Below, piece by piece: positions 42,874-54,945 of a stretch of DNA of 64,000 bases. Under the pieces are notes generated by a model that searched no databases, had not been told where the DNA came from, and saw only the letters and a program-made list of their open reading frames with translations. Source of the DNA: Rotaria socialis (Eukaryota; Rotifera; Eurotatoria; Philodinida; Philodinidae); the NCBI GenBank assembly GCA_905331475.1, contig CAJNYU010003816.1:28554-92553 (forward strand). Reading direction: 5' to 3'. A program made the position numbers and the translations under genes. Numbering within the stretch: the first letter of the stretch is position 1; the number at the start of each line of letters is the position of its first letter.

Positions 42874-43098
42874 TAATCTCCGTCAAAATTCTAATTTCAA
42901 TTTTCAGGGTGTGGGTGTGGCTGTAGGCGTGGGTGTTGGATGCGGTTGGACACAGGATCAACACCCACACCCTAGTGCGGGTGCGAGTGTTGATGGAGAG
43001 ATTCACACCCAAACCTACACCACACACGCGCACCCGCACACCCTCAATATTAGAATTCTTTTAGTAAAACTCGAAATTAGAATTTTGACGAGGATTAG
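42874..43098. mobile_element. MITE-like element with TGTGGG/CCCACA-rich foldback core
   Basis: Terminal inverted repeats of about 26 bp share CGTCAAAATTCTAATTTC (left about 42874-42898, right about 43073-43098). They enclose a core with GGGTGTGGGTGTGG on the left and CACACCC- and CCCGCACACC-type sequence on the right, so the core folds back too. A short (CA)n run lies just outside at about 42774-42792. No coding frame is supported; the overlapping frames here are by-products of the repeats. Confidence 0.65.
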
Positions 43099-46000
43099 AC
43101 AAATATTTAATCGGTGACATAAATGCTCGTTTGAAGCGGAAAAATGACGCTCAGGTCAAAGTGCTTAAAAACAAAACTTACGATACACACACTAAACAAA
43201 TAAACAGTAACGAAAATATACTGTTCCCCAATAACGTCACACCACTGTAAAAATGAATTTGCAGCGGAAAAATGAAAAACTCAATGGGAAAAATAGTTTA
43301 CATAAATGAAATATAATTTTTTCTATAGAAGAAGTATGCTATTGTGAATGATCTTTAGTAAGAATATATATCTATTCGCTAGCAGAAAAGTGAGTTTGCA
43401 CGATACTAAGGATGTTGGGAAAATTTCTAGGCAGTTAGATTATAGTTGACTTTGGTTAAAACAATGGTCGGTAAATTTGCATGAAGATGGTGGAAATCTT
43501 TAAAATCCAAACACGACTTAAAATTGTAGTAAACGTTTTCCTCTTTAAATCTGAGTTGAACTATGCCTACAGTAAATTAGATTTTAAAATTAGAAATTTA
43601 CTTTTCTTATACTAAAAAGCATTTCTACCTGATAGAACAAGTAAGACCTACATTTCGCATGAACTCAAAGGCATCTTAGCCATGGCACTTTTTCGTCGAA
43701 AAGAGTGCACATGCAAAAATAATTGTAAAAAAGACTTCGTTAATGTCAACAAAAATGAACAGAGATCTTAAAGTGCCTTTTTCAATAACTTTATTTAAAA
43801 GAAAAAATGTTTTCCTTATCACTTGAAACATGTCCTGAATTGCTGATAGTTCCGAAACAGTCTGCATGATTAAAAACAATTCAACACTATCATAGGGTCA
43901 GACAAAAGCAGCTGTTAAAATACAAAGGTGATGTACTTCATTCATTCAAATATTGTTTTTATAAACTCTAAAAGCCCTTTCCATTGCAAAAGCAAGAATG
44001 CATCGGAAATATTTATTGAAGTTTGTTTTCTTTTAGTTTCCTATTCCATATGTTATAACCATTTGTTTAATGAGTAATAGCATTAGTCTCGTATCTTGAC
44101 ATTATTGTTTGGAAAGCCGGCGACGCAAAAACAAGGTCATACTAGTAAATAGTACTAGAACAGTACAACTATGCTGCTGCTCTCAATCGGCTTCATTGTG
44201 TATGAAAAATCGAAAACTTTGACGACAAGCTTATTATATTATATGAACTTTTCATAAAAATCTATTTACAGAGCCATCGAAATCTCTATAGAAATAGCGC
44301 ATCCTTATTAAACTATAATATCTCAGTTCTTTTTAATTAATGATTTTAAAAGACTGTTAATAAGAAGATTAGAAAAAGATATTTGTGACAACGCAAATGA
44401 GATAGAGTATGACGTTAATTGCGAACAACATTGCTTATCTGAGTCATGAACCGAAAGTATCACTACAAAATCACACGATATATTAGTTCGTTGTAGGAGT
44501 GGGAGTCGCTACTTTTTTTAAAAAGAACTTTCACTGTTGACCACTGAACTATTGAACAGATTTAGACTAAAATTGAATCAAACGGGAAAACTATACGTGT
44601 TTAGACCAGAAAAATAGAATAGTGTGCAGTAGTTTAAACAATAATCTGTTCAAATTTAAAACGATCAGTGAAGCAGTAATTAAGTTGAATTTGCAATGAT
44701 TAAATTCATGGCAGAGTAATACAGTGGCGAAATTACGTTTTTCGTAGGTTTCTATTTACTTCGAGAAATATTTGATCCTTATGCACACTAGTCTGCTATA
44801 CTTCAAATTCAGACCGATATTGTTCATATTTAATAAAATCATATAATACTCGTTCTTATAGACAAAAAATTTGAACTCCATGTTATGTTATACTACTCAC
44901 TTGATTACTCGTTTCCCTTCGCTCTCATAGCCGAATATACTCTTATCGATGATTAGTTTGGCTGACTTTGCATGCTTCATACAGTATCCAAGTTTTTTTC
45001 TTTTGAATACATCAATAGAAATTAAAACATATCAACAATTCATAAGAAAAAGTCCTTGTTGTTTGTTGAAGCTAACATATGAATGATATTAACCGATAGA
45101 AATAGATGTATCCGTAATGAATGCTAGGGTGTTTAAGGTTAGAAATAGTTTTGAATTTTTCAAGATCAATAAATCTTCGTCTATATCTTCAAACTGATTT
45201 GAATCAAAGAAAACAATTGTCTACATTTAGCAGTTTGATACTTTATCATTATCATTCAATCGTTTTTTTAATTCAGTAATAGATTGTTCTCTGATGAAAA
45301 ATTAAACAAGTTCAAAAAAAACCGATTTACTTGTATGACGATCTAAATAAGACTTTTTTTTCTATCGAGAATGTCTTAATCTTTCTTGTATACGATCAAA
45401 TCTGTGCCATCTAATAAGAAATTGACTAAATAAATTTTTTTTTCAAAGTGAGTTTCTCAGTCACTAGGCAGATATCCTCAAAATAGTTACCTTTTGTATG
45501 TTAGGTACTTTTCATTGGTCGACATATCTCTATTTAATGAAAAAATATACATTCTCTTCACTTTAAGTTGATTAGAACATTTCATTCGATTGTTTTTGTT
45601 ACAATAATTAAAAATATCTTTATATTAAGTCAACTAATCATTATGATTGATTATTACTATTAAAATAGTACAAAAAACATTCGAAACAGAAATATCTTCC
45701 TCGAAATATAATAAAAATGTACTCTATATGACTCCACATATTGATAAGTAACTAGAAAATTCGAACATCATGCAATAATGATGTTTCTAGAGGTTGAACA
45801 ACATAAGTATTTTAATTATATTAGAAGAAAACTAATCAATTAGCATAGGTGACTCTTAATTAAGAAAAAATTACGAATCAGAAGTGTTCTAAAAATAGAG
45901 AAATATGCATTCCCCATGATTAATAATATATGATTCAATGCTATTTTATGGGAACATTATATTTACTAAACATTATGAGCAGTTGCTTGGCAATTTAAAG

Positions 46001-48394
46001 AATTGAAAAAGTCTCTTCAAAAACTATGATACCTGTTGCAGAATGAAAACCGGTAACTGATGCGATATGTCAATAGATGTTGAGTAGAAAATAATCCTAC
46101 AGGAAAAAATTCTTTGACTCACGTTTTCATCTTGGAATCAATGAATATAAAATGTTACAAAATATGTATACTTATAGTTTCACATATAACTTGAACAATA
46201 AATGGATTATGATATCTCGAAACAGATAACTTTGTGAACTATGCGTAAACGATCTTACTGGTACAACAGCACCTCTCTTTTTAGTCAAATATATTCTCTA
46301 CTTTTGAATTTTCAATATGATTTCCTACCGTTAAAAGAATCTAGTATTAACCGTCAACAAGATTATGAAAAGATCACGTGTCTGGACTCGAGTATGAACA
46401 TTGACAATGACAAACGACCAAAGATATATGCGCGATTGAAACTAATCTTCTATGAGCGATATGTAAATGCATTTTATTCAACAAACGAATATCAGTACGC
46501 AGTTTCTACCACAACGACACTGCGTATTCAACCGTAAAAGAACAGTTTTTCCTTGAAAATAAATTGTGATTTGCTTATTACTTTTGAAGAAACCGTACAG
46601 TGCTTATACTTGGGAAATACACATCGAATTGATTTCATCTACGATACAAGAGTAATAAATAGGATTTATGGAGGTCTTACTCAATTTAGTTTTGTTTCTG
46701 ATCATACAAATATGGACTTATCAAATCGTTAAAATATGGGATTGAAGTATTCTAGTACCTGTTAATTATAACAAATATTTGAGAAGTCTATTGTCTCTTG
46801 CTTCAAAATAAATGTGGGAAAAATACAGAAAATGATTGAGAAAAATTTCCTTGATCTATAAAAATAATTTTTTTTTATATAAAATAATCATTTTATGGAC
46901 TACAATATTAGTAAGAAAATATTTCTGCAGAAAAGTTTACGCATTTTAAAATAATTCTTGTTCAGGTCAGGTGACAACTTTTACTTCACATGAAACTAGA
47001 AGATGAGAAAAAGTTACGATTTTGCTAACGCTTCAAACAAAGTTTTTGCATACAATAAAAAACCCTCAAAGATTTCACTGAAATAAATTTAAAAATATAA
47101 ACAATTGAAATAATGTCTACTTAGCAAAAATATTCAATTTACGCATGACCGAACACAACACTCAATTTTTATTTTATTCGATACGATATTTGTTCTTTAC
47201 ACTTGAGTTCTTAGCTAGCCATCATTAGATCGACATTAGAGTTCGATATCAAGGTTTGAATTTGTTCTTTTTCGATAGATCAAGAACTCGTTGTTCGTAT
47301 ATTTCAATCGAAAATCTCAGATTAATCAAATGACATTTTTGAGAAGATCAAAATAAAACCTATTTTGTCGTAAACATGTCTCGTTCTCGAGTCATCGAAA
47401 CATGAAATATGCTTATAAAGAGATGATTGCATCGAAGTTATTTAAAATAAATTTTTTGGAGAATCTATACTGACTTAGAAGCGATAGTTTTTCAAAAAAT
47501 TCCAATTTTGGCGTCATAGAAAGCTCGAACCGGTAACATTTGATGCGTCAAAATGTCGAAATTTTTTCAAAGGTTGATGGCATGCTTCATTATGATGTCT
47601 CCTGTAAGAATGCTGAACACATTGCGGCCTTGAGAAACAATCAAATCAAGAAAACATATAAACCGAACATGAATAATTCTACGAGTATCTTTGAATAAGT
47701 ATAAAAACAAATTCTAGAAATTTCTATTGAAAACTTTTCACATGATTAAAATTGAGCTCAGTAATTGAAGTATTTTATTCTTTTGAAAGTCAGTTTGGAT
47801 AGAAGCAAATTTTTCATGGATATATATAATTTGATTTACGAAGATTACATAAACACGATAATCAATTTCGCTTTCAAATAAAAAGTTAGATACAAAACGA
47901 AAACAAAACAAAATGACATTTAATGAGACTTGCTTTTTTTTCTTGTACTGTCTCTTTTATTCTCTATTCTATTGCTGCTGTATATTACTAATAAAACATG
48001 GCTAAATAATGACTTTCGTACTTTGATAGTTTCTGTTGAAAAATAGATTATTTTCCCATTTATTGAGACGTAGGAAGGTATTCATGATCGCAATTTCACT
48101 TTCTTTTTAGTACTTGTTTTGCTTCTGCTACAAGAAAAGCACAAATCGATAATCACGTTCTAAATCAAAAGCTAATATTATATTACTGGTATCGATCTTT
48201 GCATTATTTAATCTCTAAGTTTAGTCGAGCTTCAATATTGATGAAAAAGTAAAATCGCTACATTTACGTTTGCATTAGGGAAAATTCTTTTACATTACAT
48301 CTAATTTTATACTTAAAGGTGTTTTTGTTTTAGAATCTACTATAAAACAAATATTGCTTGCATGTAAAAGTAAATGTATTAGGTTGTTTAGAAA
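43099..48394. other. 5.3-kb gene-poor region
   Basis: Uniformly AT-rich with frequent stops in all frames. Frames at 43676-43879 (minus) and 46241-46537 (plus, 98 codons) have no recognisable domain or splice partners. No tRNA-like or tandem-repeat structure was found by eye. The right end must contain the promoter of the receptor gene at 48395. Confidence 0.5.
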
Positions 48395-50916
48395 ATGATG
48401 AAAATTATTCGATTTTGTTTAATTTATTTATTAAATTTTGGTATTCATCTAACGATTGTTAACTCTTCTGATAAAGTTAAACTTTTTCATGATGAGAACT
48501 ACAAAACTGTGTTAGAGAAAATCAAACATGAACAATCACATGCACGCTTTATTAAATCATATGAAGCTAAAGAAAATGATGACCAAAAACAGATATTTCT
48601 AAATGATACATCAGGATTTATGTCAAGTAAGTATGCATTCATTATTATTTTGAAATTAGACAGCGATCTACAGGATAAAATAATAGATGCACAGTTAACA
48701 AATATTTATTTTATTTTATGATTAAAAACCTATTCAAATAATTCCTACAGTCCGACACCTGGATTTGTTCAAACAATGTTAATAGTCTAATAGATCTTCA
48801 CATTGATCGAATCCTATATCTTTTCAGTGCTTGTGCGGCAACTACTTTTTGTCTAACTGTAGGTCTAATACCATTAACAACAAGTTCCCGAACAACGAGC
48901 ATCACACAACCGACACTAAATGCAACGTATATTATTACTAGTATTCAAATATTAGGTATTTTATAGATGTTCATTTTTTGTTTCTTGATTCTTTTTCTCT
49001 TGTTCTATTCACCACATGACAAGACTCTTATTTGCCGTATAATCCTGATAGTTGTGATTCTGAAAATTCGACTAGATTACTAAATGGCACCTGTGTATCG
49101 AAATTATATGGACAAGTATAATCTTTTCGAAGTATAAATTTGTTCTCTTATATTGAAATTATTTTTCATGTAGATAATTGCAGCTAGTATATTAAATAGC
49201 CCATCGAACAATGCGGTTAACACAGCCTATGCGCTTTCATTATACATGAGTTCAATAACACAAACAAATCAGACGGATGTTGTGCCAATAAATGTTATCG
49301 ATAATATCATGGATAATCTGCATGGTGTTAATTTAACTTTAAATTCAAATTCATCATTTCTTATAATTCACACTCCTGATTCGCAGATTTTAGGTGCTTC
49401 GTTTAGTGATGGTATCGGTGGTCAAATTGTAGATATATCGAATAAAGAAAATCTAACACATTCAAATATATCAGCTGCAGCTATCATTAATAAACAATCA
49501 TTAAACAATGCAGTATCTCTTAATATGTTAATTGTTTATAAACCTACTGGATATGAAATGATCACAGATATGTCGACAAATAAAACAATTGCATCATGTG
49601 TAATCATCGCGAATCTACAAACAAAAAATAATTCGATCTCCGTGCCAACAGTTATTTCATTATATTTTAAACCTTTAGATCGATACAAAAAGAATGGTAC
49701 CGGAACATATTTATGTTCATTTTATGATGAAATAAATTCGAAATGGAACGAATCCGGTTGTACGGTACCATTGCACAATACAAAATATGATCGATATGAA
49801 TGTAGTTGCAATCATTTAACTTCTTTTGCTCTTATTTGGCTGCCGGAATCGTTATCATCTGACAACATTACAAAGAAGCTTGATGCACAAGATATTTTTT
49901 CACTTATATTTCAATGTATATCGATTATCTGTTTTACAGTAGTTATTATTCATGCACTAAGTGTAAAAATGGCAAACTCATCAATGAATATTCCAGCAAT
50001 TAATTTACTTCCATTAATCTCAACAGCAAGTACAACGATACTTTTCATTTTTTTTATTATACTTTCTTCGACTGTATATACTCAAACATCATCGGCAAAT
50101 CAAACTCTATGCTTTACAAGTTCAAGTGTATTAATGTTTATTGTTTATTTCTTATTAATGTTTATGTTTTGTGTCAAAACAAGTGCTGGATATTTCTATT
50201 ATTTACGTTTTGTTCGTCTTTTCCCATTACCATCATATCGGAAACTTTCAATTATGCTTATAATTTCATTTGTTCTATCATTTGTTTGTGTTATTTTAGC
50301 GATTGGTTTTAATTCAAAATCATCGTTTAATGTTACGAAATTATATCCATATAAACTCTGCTGGTTTACTCGAGATGTTATTTATTATTTTCTAATCATA
50401 CCTCTTTGTATATTTCTTCTCATTAATATAATTACTATAATTCTTGTTGCGAACAGTATTATAAGGTATGCACGAAATGCACCAACAACTAAGCAAATCA
50501 ACGACCGATTAAAAAAATGTGTTGTTGTTCTATTATCGTCGTGTGTAACGCAAGGTATTGGATGGTTAGTAGGTCCACTTATTTCATTTCTAAGTCCTGC
50601 AGCTGGAAATATTTTATCATGGATTTTTATTATATTGAATGGACTAGAAGGTGTTTGGTCAATACTTCTCTATATCTTAATTCGATCGCATCAAGTCGAT
50701 AAGGAACGAAGTATTTCAGCAGCAATAGAACTTTTAAAATCAACTGGCATTACATCAACTAAAAATAAAAAATCGAGTCAAAGTAGAGAACGCACAGGAA
50801 ATCAAATTAATGTTACACAGAAAACTGCCGAACAAGAACAGCCCTACGTAATTAATGATATTCGCAAGCGAGAATCGACGAATTTTTCTTTTCTTGATGA
50901 CGATTGCAATAAATAA
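48395..50916 (+). CDS. Adhesion-GPCR-like receptor with GPS and 7TM
   Basis: Cell-surface receptor of the adhesion-GPCR type. Exons 48395-48626, 48794-48955, 49024-49115 and 49174-50916 join in phase to 742 residues. A signal peptide (FCLIYLLNFGIHLTIV) starts the protein. The extracellular part is rich in Asn-Xaa-Ser/Thr sites and ends with a GPS motif, YECSCNHLTSFAL, where the self-cleavage dipeptide would be L-T; the preceding ~280 residues should be the GAIN-type fold. Seven membrane segments follow, from FSLIFQCISIICFTVVII to ILSWIFIILNGLEGVWSILL. The tail is polar. No ligand-binding N-terminal domain is recognisable. The acceptor at 48793 is weak; it was chosen because it is the one that keeps phase. 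Its GAIN region and an intron position match the mucin-like gene at 54946-64000. Confidence 0.85.
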
Positions 50917-51801
50917 ATATTTTCGCTTGTATTATGTTGAGTTTGTTTTAGAGGGAGCAATCTGCAAGATTCTACTCTCTCTCTCTTTCTATATATATAT
51001 ATATGTATATATACCTACTGAATTCTATTACGTGTTCCAATTTTCATTTCAATAGTAATATTATTCATTTATTTTAAATTTTGTAAAATTCTATAATTTG
51101 ATTTGAGAACCTATTGGTTTTTATGTTTTGTATATTATAAAAATGATTTTATCTGATAAGATGATATATTTTTTTAATAAGATTAGAATTATAGAATTTG
51201 AATACATTCGTTTGAAATGACGATTTGAGGGTATAGTGATAGTATATCGTCAGTTTATTTGATTTATTAAACTAGAAAAATATTTACGCTGATTTTAGAA
51301 GCCTTTTCTTTTCTTCATAGGAATTCTTTCAGGTCTTTTGTTTCTAACGAATCTATACACTAACATATACTCATTTAAATTTTAAATTTTTGTTAGTTTA
51401 TTTAATTCGGAAGAAAATCAAGGTCGTTTGTTGGTGACTAATTTAGAGATTTCTCATCGTCGAATGATGAAATAACTTTAGAAAAAATTTATTTTCGCAT
51501 TAAAATGTTAAGTAAAAACATGTGCCTTTCCTTTTTTTCGTTTGAAGATGAAAATCTATAGTTTCAATATGAGAGTTAAATTATTCTATTTCGATGTAAA
51601 GCAGATTGTCTTGCGATTGACAAATTCAATTAAGATTTAATGAACTATTTCTGACAATATCGAATAATAATTTGAATAATGAACACGATGGAATGACAAT
51701 GATTAAATTTTCCACAAGAAATAACACTGATGTCAATAATAGATAACGAAAGAAAAAGTCAGTCTGAATAAACTTGAGACAGAAGAAGACAACCAACAAT
51801 C
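50917..51801. other. Intergenic between receptor genes, no gene seen
   Basis: 880 bp, AT-rich, with CT and TA dinucleotide runs just after the receptor stop (about 50975-51012). Confidence 0.5.
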
Positions 51802-53642
51802 ATGTGGTATTTGTTCATTTTGAGTGTAGTTTTTCTTCAACCAATTCATATATTATCATTGAATGAAACATGTTGGCCAAGAGCCAATAATTTAACGTGT
51901 GTTCTAAACGATTTACTTTATGGATACAATAAACAATTGAGACCTAATCATACCGGTAGAATATAGTTATTAAATAAAATAAAAAATAGCTAAATATTTG
52001 TTTATATCTTATTTTTTCTAAGGAGATCCGCTTCAAGTTCAAGTTTACTTAATGATTATTACATTAGGCATGTCAAATACGTTTGTTTTTTCGATATACG
52101 TTTTTGTTTTTCTTTGCTTTAGGACCCATTGTTGAGTTAGATATGGTAATATAAATTGTGTATTTTAATATTTTATTCTTCTCTTTAATATTTGTAGTCA
52201 TTTACAATGAATTTATTTTTTCGTCAAGTTTGGACTGATGAACGTCTCACTTTACCGAATAAAATATCTAATGTAGCTGTATCGACAAAATTGCTCAGGT
52301 TTATTTCGATTTGTTTTAGTTTTAGTGTTTTTTCTCAGTATTTTTAAATATTTTTTGCAGTGCAATATGGAAGCCTGATACATATTTTTTAAATTCTCAT
52401 TCTGGTTATCTTCATACAACACCAACACTCAATCATCTTTTACGTATACTTGAAAATGGTCGATTATTATATTCAAGTCGGTATGTTTATTGTTTTGATA
52501 ATTTAATTTTTTTTAGAAACCATAATCATCATCGTTCTCTATTAGATTAACAATTAAAGCGTATTGTTCAATGTTCTTACGAAGATATCCATTAGATGTT
52601 CAAACATGTTCATTGATTTTGTCTAGTTGTAAGCTAAAATGCAGAAAAAGAAAAAAACGAATTTTTCAGTATGATTCTCTTGTTGAAGATGCTTATGGGA
52701 CACGTGATGTTATTTACGATTGGAAACTTGATGAACATAATGGTGTAGAATTAGAACGTCTAAAATTATCTCAATTTGATTTATTTAGTTATAAAATTTC
52801 AAAAAGAGAAATTCAATTAACTGATCGTATGTATTCAATGTAAACAGGAAAAAACATGTTTTAAAAATAATTTTGTCTTTTGTATCAAAAAAGGAAATCA
52901 TTCTGTGCTTCAACTTGATCTTCGTATGCGTCGAAGTGTTGGTTTTTATGTGTTACAAGGTTATATTCCAGCAGGTTTACTTGTTATTTTGTCTTGGATA
53001 TCATTTTGGATAGATAGTGAAGCAACCGCTGATCGAGTCTATATTGGTTTGCCAATGAAATTTCATAATAAAAAGAATCTTATATAATGAATTTTTGGTT
53101 TAGGTATTACTTCTATACTGAGTCTTACTACACTTGCACTCGATATTCGTTCTCACATTCCAGCAGTACCGTATATAACGGCAATCGACTCATTTTTTAT
53201 TATTTGCTATTTATTTCTGCTTGCTTCATTACTTCAGTATACTGCTGTTCATCGTCATCTTGAGGTATTTTATTGTTGTTTTTTAGATAATGAAAAATTC
53301 ATATTTTCATTTAAATTATCTTTACTCTTTTAGTACGGACATGCAATAAATAATACAGGTGGCATGAACAATTTGAGTGAATCGTCCAAACAACAAAATA
53401 TGCCAATTGAATCTCGTTCTTCTAATTTAATTGTAGTACGATCTAGTCGAACACGAAAATTGCGTTCTTTAAAACATGCACGTCGCTCAACATTTGCTGT
53501 TGTTGCACAAGGTTTACATTTTTTAAGGCGAAAAGCACCGTTACATAAACTTGATCGTCTTGCTCGCATTGGATTTCCAGTTTTATTCGTTCTTTGTAAT
53601 TGTATTTATTGGTATATTTTCATTTTTTATACGTCTGATTAA
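51802..53642 (+). CDS. Cys-loop ligand-gated ion channel, GABA/glycine/GluCl-like, with cation-type pore entrance
   Basis: Pentameric neurotransmitter-gated channel subunit. Nine exons join in phase to 448 residues: 51802-51955, 52023-52067, 52123-52145, 52198-52298, 52361-52480, 52546-52826, 52894-53046, 53104-53264, 53334-53642. In order: a signal peptide (LFILSVVFLQPIHILS); ligand-binding strands (TMNLFFRQVWTDERL, IWKPDTYF); the Cys-loop as C-x13-C (CSMFLRRYPLDVQTC); TM1 (VGFYVLQGYIPAGLLVILSW); TM2 (VYIG then ITSILSLTTL); TM3; a short basic loop; and TM4 (IGFPVLFVLCNCIYWYIF). The stretch before TM2 reads ATADRV, where anion channels have PAR. A basic insert (CRKRKKR) follows the Cys-loop and is in frame if not spliced. 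Intron 2 has a GC donor. Confidence 0.87.
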
Positions 53643-54485
53643 TTTTTTAACTCAAGGCAACGAAAGAAAAAAAAAGAAAAGTATTCATAAAAGCTATACC
53701 AAAAAAATGCATATTTTTTTGTGAATGTATATGTACATAAATTGTAACATGTCGAATGACAAATAATGAGAGAAACCAACATATAAGTATTCCAATGTTT
53801 AATCACGAACTAAACAGAAACATAAGAAAAACAAGTTTGCTCTCAGTTTACTTTTTATAGTTATTGACAAAATTTCAAGGTTGCCTTGCAGGTGTTTATT
53901 ATGAGTTTTTATTTCGACTGATTATTTTGATACAACTAGAATTTCATTGAAAACAATCCAACACGATAAAGACTTGACTTTCTCTATTCCTATTGTATTG
54001 ATACTTAAGAGAAAGAAGTTTATTGATGACTTAAGTTGTTATTTTTACAAGAATTTTATGTCGCTACTTATGATTAATTTTTGTCTTCATATGTTTCAAC
54101 TGCTTTTTGCACTCTTAACTGTTCCTTACAGATATTTCAGTGGGATAGAAATACAAAGAGATGCAAACAAATTTCTCAGGGTCATTTATATTGTGATAAA
54201 AATTTACTTTATGAATGTAATGAATGATATAGAGAAAGAGAGAGAGCGAGAGAGCGAGAAAGAGAAACAAAAAAATCGCCGGAAGCAATTGGTAAATACA
54301 GAGTAAAGTGTATGTGAAACCTATTGAAAGAACCCTTCGACTTCTTTCAAATTTGCTGAGCTCTCTCTTACACGACGAAAAGGTGAATGATTTTTTAAAT
54401 GTTTAATGAAAAAAACCATACGAATTCTTTTTTTCTTCTTTTTTTCTTCTCTCTAGTTTTTAAAGAAAATAAAATTAACGTAAGG
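53643..54485. other. Intergenic, no gene seen
   Basis: About 840 bp. A 119-codon frame (53947-54306) ends in GA-repeat-encoded Glu/Arg low complexity and has no recognisable domain. Confidence 0.5.
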
Positions 54486-54608
54486 ATGAATGCGATCCGG
54501 TTTCTTTTACTTCTTTTAGTTGCAATGTGGTTTTTAACTTCTCAAGCAAATTTCAAGTGCTTTCATTTTTGTCATCTTTCAGCAAAGCCTAATTCATATG
54601 ATAATTAA
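54486..54608 (+). CDS. Candidate 40-residue secreted peptide
   Basis: Short frame starting MNAIRFLLLLLVAMWFLTSQ, which has all parts of a signal peptide, followed by a mature part of about 20 residues, NFKCFHFCHLSAKPNSYDN, with two Cys four positions apart. A pyrimidine-rich stretch ending TCTCTCTAG lies 32 bp upstream and could be a 3' splice site for a leader exon. No family recognised. It could also be a chance hydrophobic frame. Confidence 0.3.
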   Translation: MNAIRFLLLLLVAMWFLTSQANFKCFHFCHLSAKPNSYDN

Positions 54609-54945
54609 TCATTATCTTCAGATGCATTAAAAAAAAGGATTATTGACTTCATAGACAGAAAGGAGTTCTTTCGTTCTGGAGTGTACAGATAAAAATGCTC
54701 AAGTCATGCTCAGTTTATCTGGTGAAATGGATAATTTATGTGATATACTACATCATGGTAGAATGATTAAATATAAGTTATTTTCGATCTATTTTCAGAT
54801 TCTTTTCGTATGAAATATTATTGCGATAATAGTTTTCTATCATAGTATATATCGTGATTTAGTGAAATGGATCGTTTCGTAGCTGTTATCTGACGATTGA
54901 AATTCATTTTTACGGCACGTGCGTTTAACCAACTCTTCATTGACT

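Noticed and set aside
42738..43117. Overlapping frames on both strands in the TGTGGG-rich element
   Set aside because: They result from the low-complexity repeat, which lacks stops on either strand.
46241..46537. 98-codon plus-strand frame in the gene-poor region
   Set aside because: No signal peptide, domain or splice evidence; kept out as probably non-coding.
52081..52122. GT donor at 52081 as the end of exon 2 of the channel gene
   Set aside because: It gives phase 2 and leads directly to a stop in exon 3; the GC donor at 52068 keeps frame and homology.
52629..52669. A 41-bp intron (GTAAGC...CAG) after the Cys-loop of the channel gene
   Set aside because: Removing it shifts the frame to a stop; reading through adds a basic insert and stays in frame.
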